Positions 27,630-36,516 of a DNA stretch of 49,037 nt are shown one piece after another; position 1 is the first letter of the stretch; each line of letters starts with the position of its first letter. The notes below the pieces were generated by a model. It was not told where the DNA came from. It searched no databases and saw nothing but the letters and a program-made list of their open reading frames with translations. Location: assembly GCA_022823505.1 (NCBI GenBank), contig JAJEIA010000142.1:1-49037 (forward strand), read 5' to 3'. Source of the DNA: Dehalococcoidia bacterium. Lineage in GTDB: Bacteria > Chloroflexota > Dehalococcoidia > Lucifugimonadales > UBA3495. Made by a program: the position numbers and the translations under genes.

Positions 27630-28445
27630 ATGTTGCGCATAGGATGGTTTTCCACCGGCCGGGGCGAAGGCTCGCGCGGGCTGCTCCGTTTCATCCATGA
27701 CGCCATCGACCAGGGCCGTCTCGACGCCGAGATCGAGTTCGTGTTTAGCAACCGCGAACCCGGCGAGGCCGAGGGCTCCGACCAGTTCTTTGACCTAGTG
27801 CGTTCGCGCCACCTGCCCCTGGTCACCCTGTCCTCAGCCCGCTACCGGCGCGAGCACGGCGGCGGACCCATGGCGCGCCATCGCCTCGGATTCGACCGGG
27901 AGGCCATCCGGCTGCTCGAACCATACCGGCCCGACGTCTGCGCACTGGCCGGCTACATGCTGATCTGCAGCGGCGACATGTGCCGCCACTTTCCCCTCCT
28001 GAACCTCCACGGCGCCCTGCCGGACGGGCCTACCGGAACCTGGCAGTCCGTCATCTGGCAATTGATCGAATCTCGATCAACCCAAACCGGAGCGATGATC
28101 CACCTGGCCACCGAGGAAGTGGACCGCGGTCCGGTGTTGTCCCATTGCGTCGTGCCGATCACCGGCACGGAGTTTGACCGGCACTGGGCGGCCCTGCGCG
28201 CGCGTGATGCCGCGGACATCCGTTCCGCCGAAGGGGAAGACTTCCCTTTGTTCCAGCGCATTCGCGAAGCCGGCTACCGTCGCGAACCCTTTCTGCTCCT
28301 GGAAACTCTCCGCGCCGTGGCTGACGGCAGGTTGCGCGTCAAGCCGGGGGTCGCGCAGGACGGTTCGGGAAACCCCTTGCGGCTCCGGCACCCGGCCGGC
28401 CTGCCCCTCACCGATCAAATCGAGGCCGCGTTGGCCCGAGCGTAA
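27630..28445 (+). CDS. Formyltransferase-family protein (PurN-like)
   Basis: A 271-residue protein with the formyltransferase Rossmann fold: IGWFSTGRGEGSRGLLRFI at the start, DVCALAGYMLICSGDM, then NLHGALPDGPTGTW, which retains the Asn and His of the catalytic Asn-His-Asp triad, and EEVDRGPVLSH with the Asp. The loop after the His differs from PurN (HPSLLP), so it may not be the purine enzyme; it may act on another formyl-accepting substrate. It is 28 bases downstream of xseB on the same strand and convergent with clpX. Confidence 0.82.
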   Translation: MLRIGWFSTGRGEGSRGLLRFIHDAIDQGRLDAEIEFVFSNREPGEAEGSDQFFDLVRSRHLPLVTLSSARYRREHGGGPMARHRLGFDREAIRLLEPYRPDVCALAGYMLICSGDMCRHFPLLNLHGALPDGPTGTWQSVIWQLIESRSTQTGAMIHLATEEVDRGPVLSHCVVPITGTEFDRHWAALRARDAADIRSAEGEDFPLFQRIREAGYRREPFLLLETLRAVADGRLRVKPGVAQDGSGNPLRLRHPAGLPLTDQIEAALARA

Positions 28446-28450
28446 GGGGA

Positions 28451-29848
28451 CTACGCCGATTTTCTCTGCTGGTTGGACCGGGACCGGGCCAGCGCGGTCT
28501 TCAGCGTCAGGTGCCGCCCGCCTCCACGCCGGTATAGCTTGGGCGAAGCCTCGCCGGTGATGGCATCGCCGTGGACTACGCATCGGCCGATGTCCCGCAA
28601 CGAGGGCAACTCGTACATCACTTCCATCAGCGCTTCTTCGACGATGTGTCGCAGGATACGAGCCCCGGTCTGGTAGGTCAGCGCCCGCTCCGCGGCCGCC
28701 TCCAGCGCGTCGTCAGTGAACTCCAGCTTGACGTTGTCCAGCTGGAACAACCGCTGGTATTGTTTCACAATCGCGTTTCGCGGTTCCACCAGCACCCGGA
28801 TCAGATCCTCGCGATCCAGCGGCTGCAGCGCCGCGACCACCGGCAGGCGTCCCACCAGTTCCGGTATGAACCCGAACTGCAGCAGGTCCTCCGGCGTCAC
28901 CAGATCCAGCATCGCAACCGGATTGGCCTTCCTGTCGGCCCGCTCCTGGTTCTGCGCCAGAAACCCCATCGCCGAACCCGACGAGACCCGCTTGGAAATA
29001 ATTTCCTGCAGTCCGTCGAACGCCCCTCCGCAGATGAACAGGATGTTCTTGGTGTTGATCTGCAGCATCTCCTGGTGCGGGTGCTTGCGGCCCCCCTGCG
29101 GCGGCACGTTGGCGATGCAACCCTCAATGATCTTGAGCAGCTCCTGCTGGACCCCTTCCCCCGCCACATCCCGCGTGATCGACCGATTCACCCCTTCTTT
29201 CCGCGCGATCTTGTCCAGCTCATCGATGTAGATGATCCCCTGCTCTGCCCGCGAAATATCCCAGTCGGCGGCCTGGATCAACCGCAGCAGGATGTTCTCC
29301 ACGTCCTCGCCAACATATCCCGACTCCGTCAGGGACGTGGCGTCGCATATCGCAAATGGCACATCCAGCGACCGGGCCAGCGTTTCCGCCAGCAACGTTT
29401 TGCCGGACCCCGTCGGACCGATGAGCAGGATGTTCGACTTCTGCACCTCGACGTCCGGCCCAGTTGCCTCGCTGCGGATGCGCTTGAAGTGGTTGTAAAC
29501 CGCCACCGCCAGCGTCTTCTTGGCCTTCTCCTGCCCGATTACGTAGGCGTCTAGGCTCGAATAGATCTCCCTCGGCACCAGCGTACGGTTCCCGGTATCC
29601 CGGTGGGCCGGCGGCTGATCTGCCAGGTCGACCCGGTCATCCGGCTTGGGCTGGGGGACGCCGCTTTCGCCCCGCCGCTTCTTGCCTCCGCGTTCGGCCA
29701 CGTAGCTGGCCAGCTCGCGGATGCAGTCAAAGCAGATCCCTCCCCGCGTCTGACCCGGCGGGCGCACCAGGCGGCCCTGCGGGAACAGGCTGCCGCAAAA
29801 TGCGCAACGGTGAGCGTTGCGATTAGAACTGCGGCTGCCGGTGGCCAT
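28451..29848 (-). CDS. clpX: ATP-dependent Clp protease ATPase subunit ClpX
   Basis: ClpX unfolds substrates for ClpP. The 465-residue protein has the N-terminal zinc-binding domain (Cys15, Cys18, Cys39, Cys42), a long basic linker, then the AAA+ core with Walker A GPTGSGKT (144-151), Walker [12 protein letters not shown], the LGF-like ClpP-docking region and the C-terminal D2 small domain. The end carries an unusual basic tail ([20 protein letters not shown]). It lies 39 bases downstream of the second clpP on the same strand, part of tig-clpP-clpP-clpX. Confidence 0.97.
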   Translation of the reverse strand: MATGSRSSNRNAHRCAFCGSLFPQGRLVRPPGQTRGGICFDCIRELASYVAERGGKKRRGESGVPQPKPDDRVDLADQPPAHRDTGNRTLVPREIYSSLDAYVIGQEKAKKTLAVAVYNHFKRIRSEATGPDVEVQKSNILLIGPTGSGKTLLAETLARSLDVPFAICDATSLTESGYVGEDVENILLRLIQAADWDISRAEQGIIYIDELDKIARKEGVNRSITRDVAGEGVQQELLKIIEGCIANVPPQGGRKHPHQEMLQINTKNILFICGGAFDGLQEIISKRVSSGSAMGFLAQNQERADRKANPVAMLDLVTPEDLLQFGFIPELVGRLPVVAALQPLDREDLIRVLVEPRNAIVKQYQRLFQLDNVKLEFTDDALEAAAERALTYQTGARILRHIVEEALMEVMYELPSLRDIGRCVVHGDAITGEASPKLYRRGGGRHLTLKTALARSRSNQQRKSA

Positions 29849-29887
29849 GGTTGCGTCCTCGGTCGGGCTGGTGTCAGTATCCCGACT

Positions 29888-30538
29888 TCACGCTGCTTCC
29901 GCGGCCTCTTCTTCCGTCCGGATCCCCAGTATTTCGTCAACCAGTCCGTACTCAACCGCCTCTTCCGCCGTCAGGAAGAAGTCCCGGTCGGTGTCGTCGG
30001 CAATCCTCTCCGCGGGTTGCCCCGTTGCTTCGGACAGGATCTTGGTGAGCCGTTCCTTGAGCCTCACGATCTCCCGCGCCTGAATCTCGATGTCCGCGGC
30101 CTGACCTTGGAAGCTTCCCACGTTGGGCTGGTGCATATGCACGGTGGAGTTGGCCAGGCAATAGCGCTTGCCCCTCTGTCCGTTCGCCAGCAGCACCGTC
30201 GCCATGCTCGCCGCCGTACCTACGCATATGGTCGACACCGGCGAATTGATCAGCCGCATGGTATCCAGGATGGCCAGTCCCGACGCGATATATCCGCCCG
30301 GGCTGTTGATGTACAGGCTGATGTCCCGGTCGTTGTCCTCGCGCTCGAGGTAAAGCAACTGCGCGATGATCACGTTCGCCACCTGGTCGGTTATCGGCGT
30401 TCCCAGGTAGATGATCCGTTCCCTGAGGAGCAGCGAGTAGATGTCAAACGCCCGCTCTCCCCGTGGGCTGGTCTCAATGACCATCGGCACGATGTTGGTG
30501 GGTTGCAGCAGTGGGGAGTCTTCAAAGGGAACGGCCAT
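29888..30538 (-). CDS. clpP: ATP-dependent Clp protease proteolytic subunit ClpP, paralogue 2
   Basis: Serine protease subunit forming heptameric rings. The 216-residue protein has Ser111 ([12 protein letters not shown]), His136 ([10 protein letters not shown]) and Asp186 (DDTDRDFF), so it looks active. [19 protein letters not shown] matches the N-terminal handle region. It is followed by clpX and preceded 72 bases upstream by a second, clearly diverged clpP. Two tandem paralogues suggest a hetero-tetradecamer or substrate division, as in actinobacteria. It ends in an acidic tail EEEAAEAA. Confidence 0.96.
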   Translation of the reverse strand: MAVPFEDSPLLQPTNIVPMVIETSPRGERAFDIYSLLLRERIIYLGTPITDQVANVIIAQLLYLEREDNDRDISLYINSPGGYIASGLAILDTMRLINSPVSTICVGTAASMATVLLANGQRGKRYCLANSTVHMHQPNVGSFQGQAADIEIQAREIVRLKERLTKILSEATGQPAERIADDTDRDFFLTAEEAVEYGLVDEILGIRTEEEAAEAA

Positions 30539-30610
30539 TGTGGTCTCCTGATACTGATTGCGGGCGCCAGCCGTCCCGGCTGAGCGGCCCCTTGGGCATG
30601 GAAGCCGTCG

Positions 30611-31261
30611 CTAGGACCCGAATACGCGATTAAAGGAATCGGGCAGCGTGTCCATCACGTGGTCCACGATCCCGTATGCCACCGCTGTCTCGGCGTCCAT
30701 CCAGTAGTCCCGGTCCGAGTCCCGCGACACCTTGTCAAACGGCTGGTCGCAGTTCTCCGACAGGATGGTGTTCAGGCGCTCACGCAGCCGCAAAATCTCC
30801 TGGGCCGTGATCTCGATATCCGACGCCGAGCCCTGGATGCCGCCCATTACCTGGTGGATCAGCACCGTGGAATTCCGCGTGCAGTACCGCTTGCCTTTCT
30901 TACCGCCCGACAGCAGCACCGCGCCCATGCTGGCGGCCTTCCCCAGGCAGATGGTGGCCACGTCCGGCTTGATCAGCTGCATCGTGTCGTAAATGGCCAT
31001 CCCGTCCAGCACCGACCCGCCCGGCGAGTTGATGTACATGCTGATGTCCTCGTCGGGGTTCTCCCAGCTCAGGTACAGCAACTGCGAAACGATCGCGTTG
31101 GAGATGTCGTCATCCACCGGCGTACCCAGGTAGATGATCCGGGCCTGCAGCAGCAGTGAATACGGATTGAAAGCGCGTTCGCCCTCGGTGGTTGGCCGGA
31201 TGATCCCGGGGATCACGTTGGACGGCGTGACCATGCCCGAGGGGTTGGAACTTCGTGGCAT
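30611..31261 (-). CDS. clpP: ATP-dependent Clp protease proteolytic subunit ClpP, paralogue 1
   Basis: A second ClpP of 216 residues with the complete triad Ser111 (GKAASMGAVLL), His136 (TVLIHQVMGG) and Asp185 (DSDRDYWM), matching the classical numbering. The N-terminal propeptide-like segment (about 1-25) is followed by ERAFNPYSLLLQARIIYLG. It lies 35 bases downstream of tig, and its paralogue follows. The two share the fold and key residues but differ across most surface segments, so this is an old duplication rather than a recent one. Confidence 0.96.
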   Translation of the reverse strand: MPRSSNPSGMVTPSNVIPGIIRPTTEGERAFNPYSLLLQARIIYLGTPVDDDISNAIVSQLLYLSWENPDEDISMYINSPGGSVLDGMAIYDTMQLIKPDVATICLGKAASMGAVLLSGGKKGKRYCTRNSTVLIHQVMGGIQGSASDIEITAQEILRLRERLNTILSENCDQPFDKVSRDSDRDYWMDAETAVAYGIVDHVMDTLPDSFNRVFGS

Positions 31262-31296
31262 CTGTAGGTTCTCCTGGAATGGTCGGCGGGCCGGCG

Positions 31297-32757
31297 CTAT
31301 CCGCGCTCTTCCGCCTGATTTCCCGCGGTGGCGTCACCATCGCTCTCGTCAGTAGTTTCGGCAGATTCGGAGGCATCCGGTTCGTAGGCGTCCGGTTCGC
31401 CGGCCTGGGCGGTCGCCTCGTCAGCCGCGCTGGCCGACGTGTCGCCATCCTCGTCCAGCTTGCCCTGGGCAATATCGGTCAGCCGTTCCATCACCCGTCG
31501 GCTGTGCAGGGTGGACCGGATGTTGTCTCGCGTCGATTCCGACCCGAGAAACTCCCTCAGCGAGTCGAGGTTGGCCTCGTCCTGCTCTTCGTCACCCGAG
31601 GACAGGCCCAACAGCCGGTCGGTTTCGGACTGAACGTCCTCGTCGGATACTTCGATCGCTTCGACCTCCGCCAGTTTGCGCATCACCAGCGCGCTCACCA
31701 GACGTCGCTCGGCATTGGGGCGCATCTCGTCGAGGAATTCGTCCGCGGACTTGCCCATGAACCTCAGGTACGTCGGCAGATCCAGCCCCTGCTGCCGGAG
31801 CATCCGCTCCCGGTCAGCCTGCATTGCCTCCAGCTCACGCTCAAAAAGCAGGGGGGACGCGTTCACCACCGCCACATCGCACAACGCCTCCAGGCTCTTT
31901 TGCTCCAGCTCGTTGCGCGCATTATTCTCGGCCTGGCTCGTCAGCGATTCGCGGATGTTGCTCCGCAGCGCCTCCAGGTCGTCGAACCCGTCTCCCACCG
32001 ACTTGGCAAACTCGTCGTCCAGTTCCGGCAGCGTCTTTTCCTTGACCGACAGCACCGAGACCTGGAACTGGATTTCCTTGCCCGCGTACTGTTCGCGAGG
32101 GTAATCCTCCGGCACGGTTACCGTGAACTCGCTCTCGTCGTCCTCGGACAGCCCCACCAGGTTGGGCGCAAAACCTGGGAACGGCAGCACATTCTCCTCG
32201 TTGGGGATGAACTCGACGTCCTCGTCTTCCACCACCGTTTCTTCGTCCATCGTCCCCAGCACGTTCAGGTTCAGCCGATCCCCGTACTCCGCAGCCCTTT
32301 CCACCGGCTCCCAGACCGCTTGCTCTTCCCGCACCCGGTTCAGCACCCCGTCGACCTCTTCGTCCGTGACCTCCACGGGATCGCTCTCGACCCGTATGCC
32401 CCGGTAATCCCCCAGGTCCACCGTCGGCTCCAGGGGAACCGTCGCCGTGAAGGACACCGGCTCCAACTCAGTGACTTCGATGCTCGGCTCGCCGAACGCC
32501 GACACCTCCTCGTCCTGGAGAACCTTGTCCAGCGTCTCCGGCACCATGAACTCCAGCGCTTCCTGCAGCAGGGCGGTGCGCCCCATCATGCTTTCCACTA
32601 TGTGACGCGGCGCCCGTCCGCGACGGAACCCTGGGATGTTGAGGCGCGAAACCACTCGCCGGTACGAACGCTCGATGAACGGATTCTCATCCTCAGTGGC
32701 CAATTCCACCGTCAGCGAGACCTCAATGGGTGATGAGTTATCCCTCGTGACCTTCAC
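31297..32757 (-). CDS. tig: Trigger factor, ribosome-associated chaperone
   Basis: Trigger factor binds nascent chains at the ribosome exit and has peptidyl-prolyl isomerase activity. The 486-residue protein has the N-terminal ribosome-binding tail with the GFRRGRAP signature (the FRK motif analogue), a central PPIase-like domain (about 150-240) and a long helical C-terminal domain. The final 50 residues are strongly acidic (Glu/Asp/Ala/Ser-rich), longer than E. coli Tig. The GTG at 32757 is preferred, with CAGGAGCG about 10 bases upstream; longer in-frame starts would add an odd basic leader. It heads tig-clpP-clpP-clpX. Confidence 0.94.
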   Translation of the reverse strand: MKVTRDNSSPIEVSLTVELATEDENPFIERSYRRVVSRLNIPGFRRGRAPRHIVESMMGRTALLQEALEFMVPETLDKVLQDEEVSAFGEPSIEVTELEPVSFTATVPLEPTVDLGDYRGIRVESDPVEVTDEEVDGVLNRVREEQAVWEPVERAAEYGDRLNLNVLGTMDEETVVEDEDVEFIPNEENVLPFPGFAPNLVGLSEDDESEFTVTVPEDYPREQYAGKEIQFQVSVLSVKEKTLPELDDEFAKSVGDGFDDLEALRSNIRESLTSQAENNARNELEQKSLEALCDVAVVNASPLLFERELEAMQADRERMLRQQGLDLPTYLRFMGKSADEFLDEMRPNAERRLVSALVMRKLAEVEAIEVSDEDVQSETDRLLGLSSGDEEQDEANLDSLREFLGSESTRDNIRSTLHSRRVMERLTDIAQGKLDEDGDTSASAADEATAQAGEPDAYEPDASESAETTDESDGDATAGNQAEERG

Positions 32758-32961
32758 CGCCGATACGCTCCTGTACCCGTCAGATTCTGCATAAAACGGC
32801 GGGCAGGGTGGTCGATACCGGCCTGCCCGCGAACGTAGCCGAGTATAGCATAACCGCCAGCGTGCCATAAAGCCGGGCCGCCCTCGCGCCGATTTAGATG
32901 CTCGAGTTCGTTGTGGGCGAGACCCCTATCTGATCATTTCCGGGGACTACTCGACCTGCAA

Positions 32962-33689
32962 TCATGCGTCCCAAGCCAGCATGACGTTTGAACAGATGCC
33001 TGCGATTTCAGATGCCTGCGAGCCGACTAATTGTTTTTGCTCGCATATTTCCATAGACCTTTTCATCATGGCTACGACTGACGTCTCTGTCTGACGGACA
33101 ATCAGCGCAGCAGAAGGCTGACCGCTGGCTCGGATGTGGACGTAACCAGAGGGGAATTCGATCAACTGACGATATGGCCTTTGGCGTGACCCCCTCTCTA
33201 GGCTCCCGGTTATGGTGCCAGCATCACGCCTGCAGATTTCCAAGTATTACCCCGCCTTTCTGGAATGCCATCTAGCAAAGTCTGGATCGTATTGATGTCC
33301 TCTTGGAACCTCTGCTTTTGTTCTGCGTTCATGCCCGGATCATATAGCAAGCTGTCGCGGGCGAAATAATAGTCGCGCGTCATTTGCCATTCGGTCCAAT
33401 CTCGAAGTTCTGCCTCGTTATCGCCCAGGAAATCGAAACGGATGTAACATTCGTGGACGTTCCGAGACAGCGCTGCCGCCGGACGTGTTAGCCCTGCCTC
33501 TACCAACAGCCGAATGCTGCGGTAGTGCTCGATCACCTGCTCACATGCCTGCCGGATCTCGATTTTCCATAAGTTGTCAGTTTGGAAAAACGTTTGCCGC
33601 GAGGCGAATTGTGGACTATCCAATTTTTCCAGCGCGTCAATGACCAGTGAACAAATTTGGATCGTCTCGTACCCTTCACGTTTATTCAT
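32962..33689 (-). pseudogene. Frameshifted DUF5677-like gene
   Basis: Two overlapping minus-strand frames appear to be one broken gene. The first (33689-33210) encodes 159 residues, with SIRLLVEAGLTRPAAALSRNVHECYIRFDFL, a helix-Gly-RN-E pattern shared with the DUF5677-like protein at 10170-11039. It stops just after RRGNTWKSAGVMLAP. The second frame (33243-32962) continues with QRPYRQLIEFPSGYVHIRASG and a helical end, but has no good start of its own. A single-base shift between about 33180 and 33235 would join them into a protein of roughly 240 residues. Lower GC than the neighbours suggests acquisition. Two separate genes is the less likely reading. Confidence 0.6.
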
Positions 33690-34100
33690 TTGATTGGCTC
33701 CTAGACCTATGGCAACGCAAATCCAGTACGTGATCCCGTTTTCTTCGCTTAAACCGACTCGGGTTTGCCGGACGTTGCTGCAGAGCGGCCATCATTTGTT
33801 ACAAATCGTTAATCCTGTTACAACACCGGAGCAGTACCCTATCAAATGCAGGTCTCCTTGACGCCGTCTGGCGCCGACCGACGACCCGCACAACCGATAG
33901 TTTTCACCAGCAGCCCTTCCTTGGATTTGGTGTCAAATGCTGACCGGCAACGTATCCAAGCCTAGTCTAAACGTACACCTCAATCTCGTCGCATCCAAAC
34001 GTTCCATCTACCGGCCACTCCTGGTCCACGTCGCCGGCCTCGCAACGACCGAACTGCGCCAGCATCGGCGCGATGGCAACGACAGCGCCGGCCTGGGGGC
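33690..34100. other. 411-base region without an intact gene
   Basis: No convincing gene was found. It has stretches of lower GC, a pair of TGTTACAA motifs near 33797-33824, and a minus-strand open frame (about 34112-33967) ending in QEWPVDGTFGCDEIEVYV, which might be the tail of an unrecognised lost gene. The region looks like eroded sequence between the frameshifted gene and the ATP-grasp remnant. Confidence 0.5.
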
Positions 34101-34749
34101 TTTCAACTTCATGGAGGTCCCCCGAGTTCCGCACCGTGCCCACCGACCGCCTGCCACGCCTGGTCCCTGATGACGAATGGGAGACTTTCTCCCACGGCGT
34201 CACCCAACGTCTGAAAGCCATCAACAGTTTCCTGCCGGACCTCCACTACATGGGGCATAACCGCCGGGTGTGAACGCGCTACCTGCAGGGTGACCTCCCG
34301 GTCGGCCTGGTCTACTTCCGCGTCAGAACCCCGAGCTCTTCATCCCCGGCTCGACCGAAGCCTGCCTGGCGCACCGGGTCGTGCCCGCCAAGACGACGGG
34401 AACTGCCGCCTGCTACGACTATCTGGTGTTCTTCTGTGTGCCCGATATGATAAAAGCCTATCTGGGAGAAGAGGCCATCCTTAAACAGGCTCGAAGTTAC
34501 GACCTGTGGCGCGCCGCCAACTGCCAGCACGTCCGGCAGACCCTGGACTCCTCCCACCATCTTGTTATTGACGAGACCCATGGCGAATTCGAGGAGCGTC
34601 ACGTTGACCCGCGCGTGTTCGCGGTGCAGAACGGCCGGGGTGAGGCCACCTTCTTCCCCGGCGGGCTCACCCGCGTCTCCGAGACACGCAGCCGGGTCAC
34701 CGACAACTCGTCAGGAGGATCATGCAAACCGACCTGGGTGGTCCGATAG
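34100..34749 (+). pseudogene. Remnant of a circularly permuted ATP-grasp protein
   Basis: Fragments in different frames line up, in order, with the circularly permuted ATP-grasp family. DRLPRLVPDDEWETFSHG and QRLKAINSFLPDLHY (about 34140-34250) match its N-terminal part; a stop at 34271 and frame changes follow. Then come CVPDMIKAYLGEEAILKQA and, near the end, FEERHVDPRVFAVQ, FFPGGLTRVSETRSRV and SSGGSCKPTWVV (34580-34746), matching the C-terminal signature. Most of the middle, including the glycine-rich ATP-binding loop, is missing, so it cannot be active. Its last bases overlap the intact transglutaminase gene by 28 bases, as in functional clusters of this type. Confidence 0.75.
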
Positions 34750-35630
34750 CCGTCGAGACGATCCCGGTGCACTACGCCTACGTGGCCCGCTATTCCTATA
34801 CCGACATCGTGGTGCAGAACGACAATGTCCTCCGGTTGTCCGCGGTCGCCGACCAATACCAGACCCCGGGTCCCTGCACCGTCGCCACCTTCCCGGCTGG
34901 CCGCCAGATCCAGTATCCGGACCGGCTGGGAAATCCCGTCCACCGCGTCAGGATCACCACGCCACACCGGGAACTGATCATCGCCGCCACCGGAAGCGTC
35001 ACTCTGAGCCACCAAACTGTGCCGGCGCCTGACGTTCCGCTGTCCGGCGGCGCTTACGACATCGACACGCAGGAATTCCTTTCCGCCTCCTCCCTGGCCG
35101 ACCCAACCCGTGTCGCCGATGCCGCCCGCGATGCCAGCGCCGGCGCAAACACGTTGCTCGGAGCCGTTCAGAACGTGGTGCAATGGATCTACGCCAACGT
35201 CCGCTACGAGCGCGGCCACACCTCGGTAAACACCACCGCGGCGGACGTACTCGTTTCCCTGCGGGGCGTCTGCCAGGATCAGGCCCATCTCTGCCTGGCG
35301 ATGCTCCGCGCCCTCGGCATCCCCGCGCGGTACGTCAGCGGCCTGCTCACCCGTCAGCCCGGGGAGACCCACGCCTGGATCGAGTTCCTGCACCCCCACC
35401 TGGGTTGGCTGCCCGCCGACCCCACCCGTGGTGTCGTGATCGACTTCGGGACCGATTACCTGAAATTCGGTATCGGCCGGGATTATTCCGAAGTCCCGCC
35501 GGTTTCCGGATCCTTCATTTCCCGCGGCGACGGCCACCTCGATTTCACCACTGCCGAGGTCTTCTTCGGGCGCGACTGTGTTTCCGTGGACGACGCCCTG
35601 AACCTGCTCCGCTCGGGCGACGCGCCCTGA
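34722..35630 (+). CDS. Transglutaminase-like cysteine protease/peptidase
   Basis: A 302-residue protein with an N-terminal beta-rich domain (about 1-110) and a transglutaminase-like core. The catalytic triad is readable: Cys184 (LRGVCQDQAHL), His217 (GETHAWIEF) and Asp233 (PADPTRG). The ATG at 34722 follows CAGGAGG by 4 bases. In many bacteria such a gene stands with a circularly permuted ATP-grasp and an alpha-E protein, a proposed peptide-ligase/maturation system. Here the ATP-grasp is a remnant just upstream and no alpha-E gene was seen. The transglutaminase may have outlived its partners or work alone. Confidence 0.87.
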   Translation: MQTDLGGPIAVETIPVHYAYVARYSYTDIVVQNDNVLRLSAVADQYQTPGPCTVATFPAGRQIQYPDRLGNPVHRVRITTPHRELIIAATGSVTLSHQTVPAPDVPLSGGAYDIDTQEFLSASSLADPTRVADAARDASAGANTLLGAVQNVVQWIYANVRYERGHTSVNTTAADVLVSLRGVCQDQAHLCLAMLRALGIPARYVSGLLTRQPGETHAWIEFLHPHLGWLPADPTRGVVIDFGTDYLKFGIGRDYSEVPPVSGSFISRGDGHLDFTTAEVFFGRDCVSVDDALNLLRSGDAP

Positions 35631-36069
35631 TCCCGTCCAACCTCCGATTCGAACCCCCTGAGCACAGCGCCCCAGGATGGTGGGACCCAGGTAAATCGCC
35701 TTCACTCCCGACCGCCGCCTAACCGACGCCCGGATGTACAACCTGATCTCGTTGGGGCCATGGCTCGAACCGGCCGACAGCCTCACCCATATCGTCAACA
35801 CATCAGCCGGCATCGCGGTGGAATCCGCCGCCGATCTGCTGAGCCTCCCGCAGTCCCTCAGCAACGCCCCGGCCTCCCGGGGAATCGCCGCCGGTGAGCC
35901 CGCCGGCGCCCTGAAAGCTCCCCGGAAGCAGCATCAGCGCCGTCTACAAGGTCATCGGAGACAAATGGTTCCACCAGGGAACCCTGTCAGACGAAGAGGT
36001 CTACCGCGGCTTTGTCCAGCAGCAACAGCAGCAATAGGCGTCGAACAATCCTTAACGGACCAGGCCGTA
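35631..36069. other. 439-base region with unplaced coding fragments
   Basis: No intact gene is apparent. A plus-strand fragment starting at 35734 (MYNLISLGPWLEPADSLTH...) runs about 70 sensible residues before losing character. A second frame (about 35915-36037) reads AVYKVIGDKWFHQGTLSDEE and VYRGFV, then six Gln from a CAG/CAA run (36017-36034) and a stop. They may be the two ends of one frameshifted gene of unknown family. Confidence 0.45.
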
Positions 36070-36429
36070 TCAGAGACGCACCCGTGTGGTGGGTTCCAGA
36101 ACCTCGCGAACCGGGTCAACCTTGAACAACAGCATCTGCAGCGTCGTCGCTCCGATGACGCTGTTTTCGTCGCCTTCCGGCCCGAAGATCACTCGGCAAA
36201 CGCCCTCTTCTCCGTCAATGCCGATCAACGCCCACCCGGTCCAATACGAAACTTCGCTGCCGTCGGCAAGCGTGCCGTCAATCTGCGAACGCCGGCCAAT
36301 TCGCAGCCCATCCAACCGAGACGCGGGGAACATGGAGTGCGAGGCGCCCGTATCCACCAGCGCTTCCACCTCAAGCATGTCGCCGCCGTCAGGATTTCCA
36401 ACGCGTACCGTTGTTGCAAACGTGCCCAT
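36070..36429 (-). CDS. Retropepsin-like aspartic protease
   Basis: A 119-residue single-domain protein with the aspartic protease active-site motif VDTGAS (25-30) in EALVDTGASHSMFP. Other retropepsin-like pieces follow: DGTLADGSEVSYWTGWALIGIDG with flap-like strands, and NSVIGATTLQMLLFKVDP, equivalent to the hydrophobic-hydrophobic-Gly turn before the C-terminal strand. As in retroviral proteases, a homodimer would form one active site. The ATG at 36429 is preferred over one at 36477 that would add a leader overlapping the terminator of the next gene. Function is unknown; no signal peptide. Confidence 0.85.
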   Translation of the reverse strand: MGTFATTVRVGNPDGGDMLEVEALVDTGASHSMFPASRLDGLRIGRRSQIDGTLADGSEVSYWTGWALIGIDGEEGVCRVIFGPEGDENSVIGATTLQMLLFKVDPVREVLEPTTRVRL

Positions 36430-36454
36430 GTGAAGCTCGTTACACCCTGTTACA

Positions 36455-36492
36455 AAAATGCCCGCCCCGCACAGCATTAGGTGCAGGGCGGG
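36455..36492 (-). terminator. Rho-independent terminator of the luciferase-like monooxygenase gene
   Basis: On the minus strand, downstream of the stop at 36517, the stem CCCGCCCTGCAC/GTGCGGGGCGGG (one mismatch, 8-base loop) is followed by CATTTTTGT. This is a good intrinsic terminator. Confidence 0.85.
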
Positions 36493-36516
36493 TCTGATGA
36501 CCGGAATGTTTGCCGG

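Noticed and set aside
33967..34224. Minus-strand 85-residue frame as a gene
   Set aside because: Its N-terminal half is antisense to the recognisable ATP-grasp fragment. Only the tail looks protein-like, so it is noted as a possible remnant and not called.
34599..35864. 421-codon minus-strand frame opposite the transglutaminase
   Set aside because: It is longer than the sense gene, but the sense frame carries the full catalytic triad and a ribosome site while the antisense has no recognisable domain.
36017..36034. Polyglutamine CAG/CAA run as an expandable repeat
   Set aside because: It is six codons only, at the end of a degraded frame; nothing indicates function.
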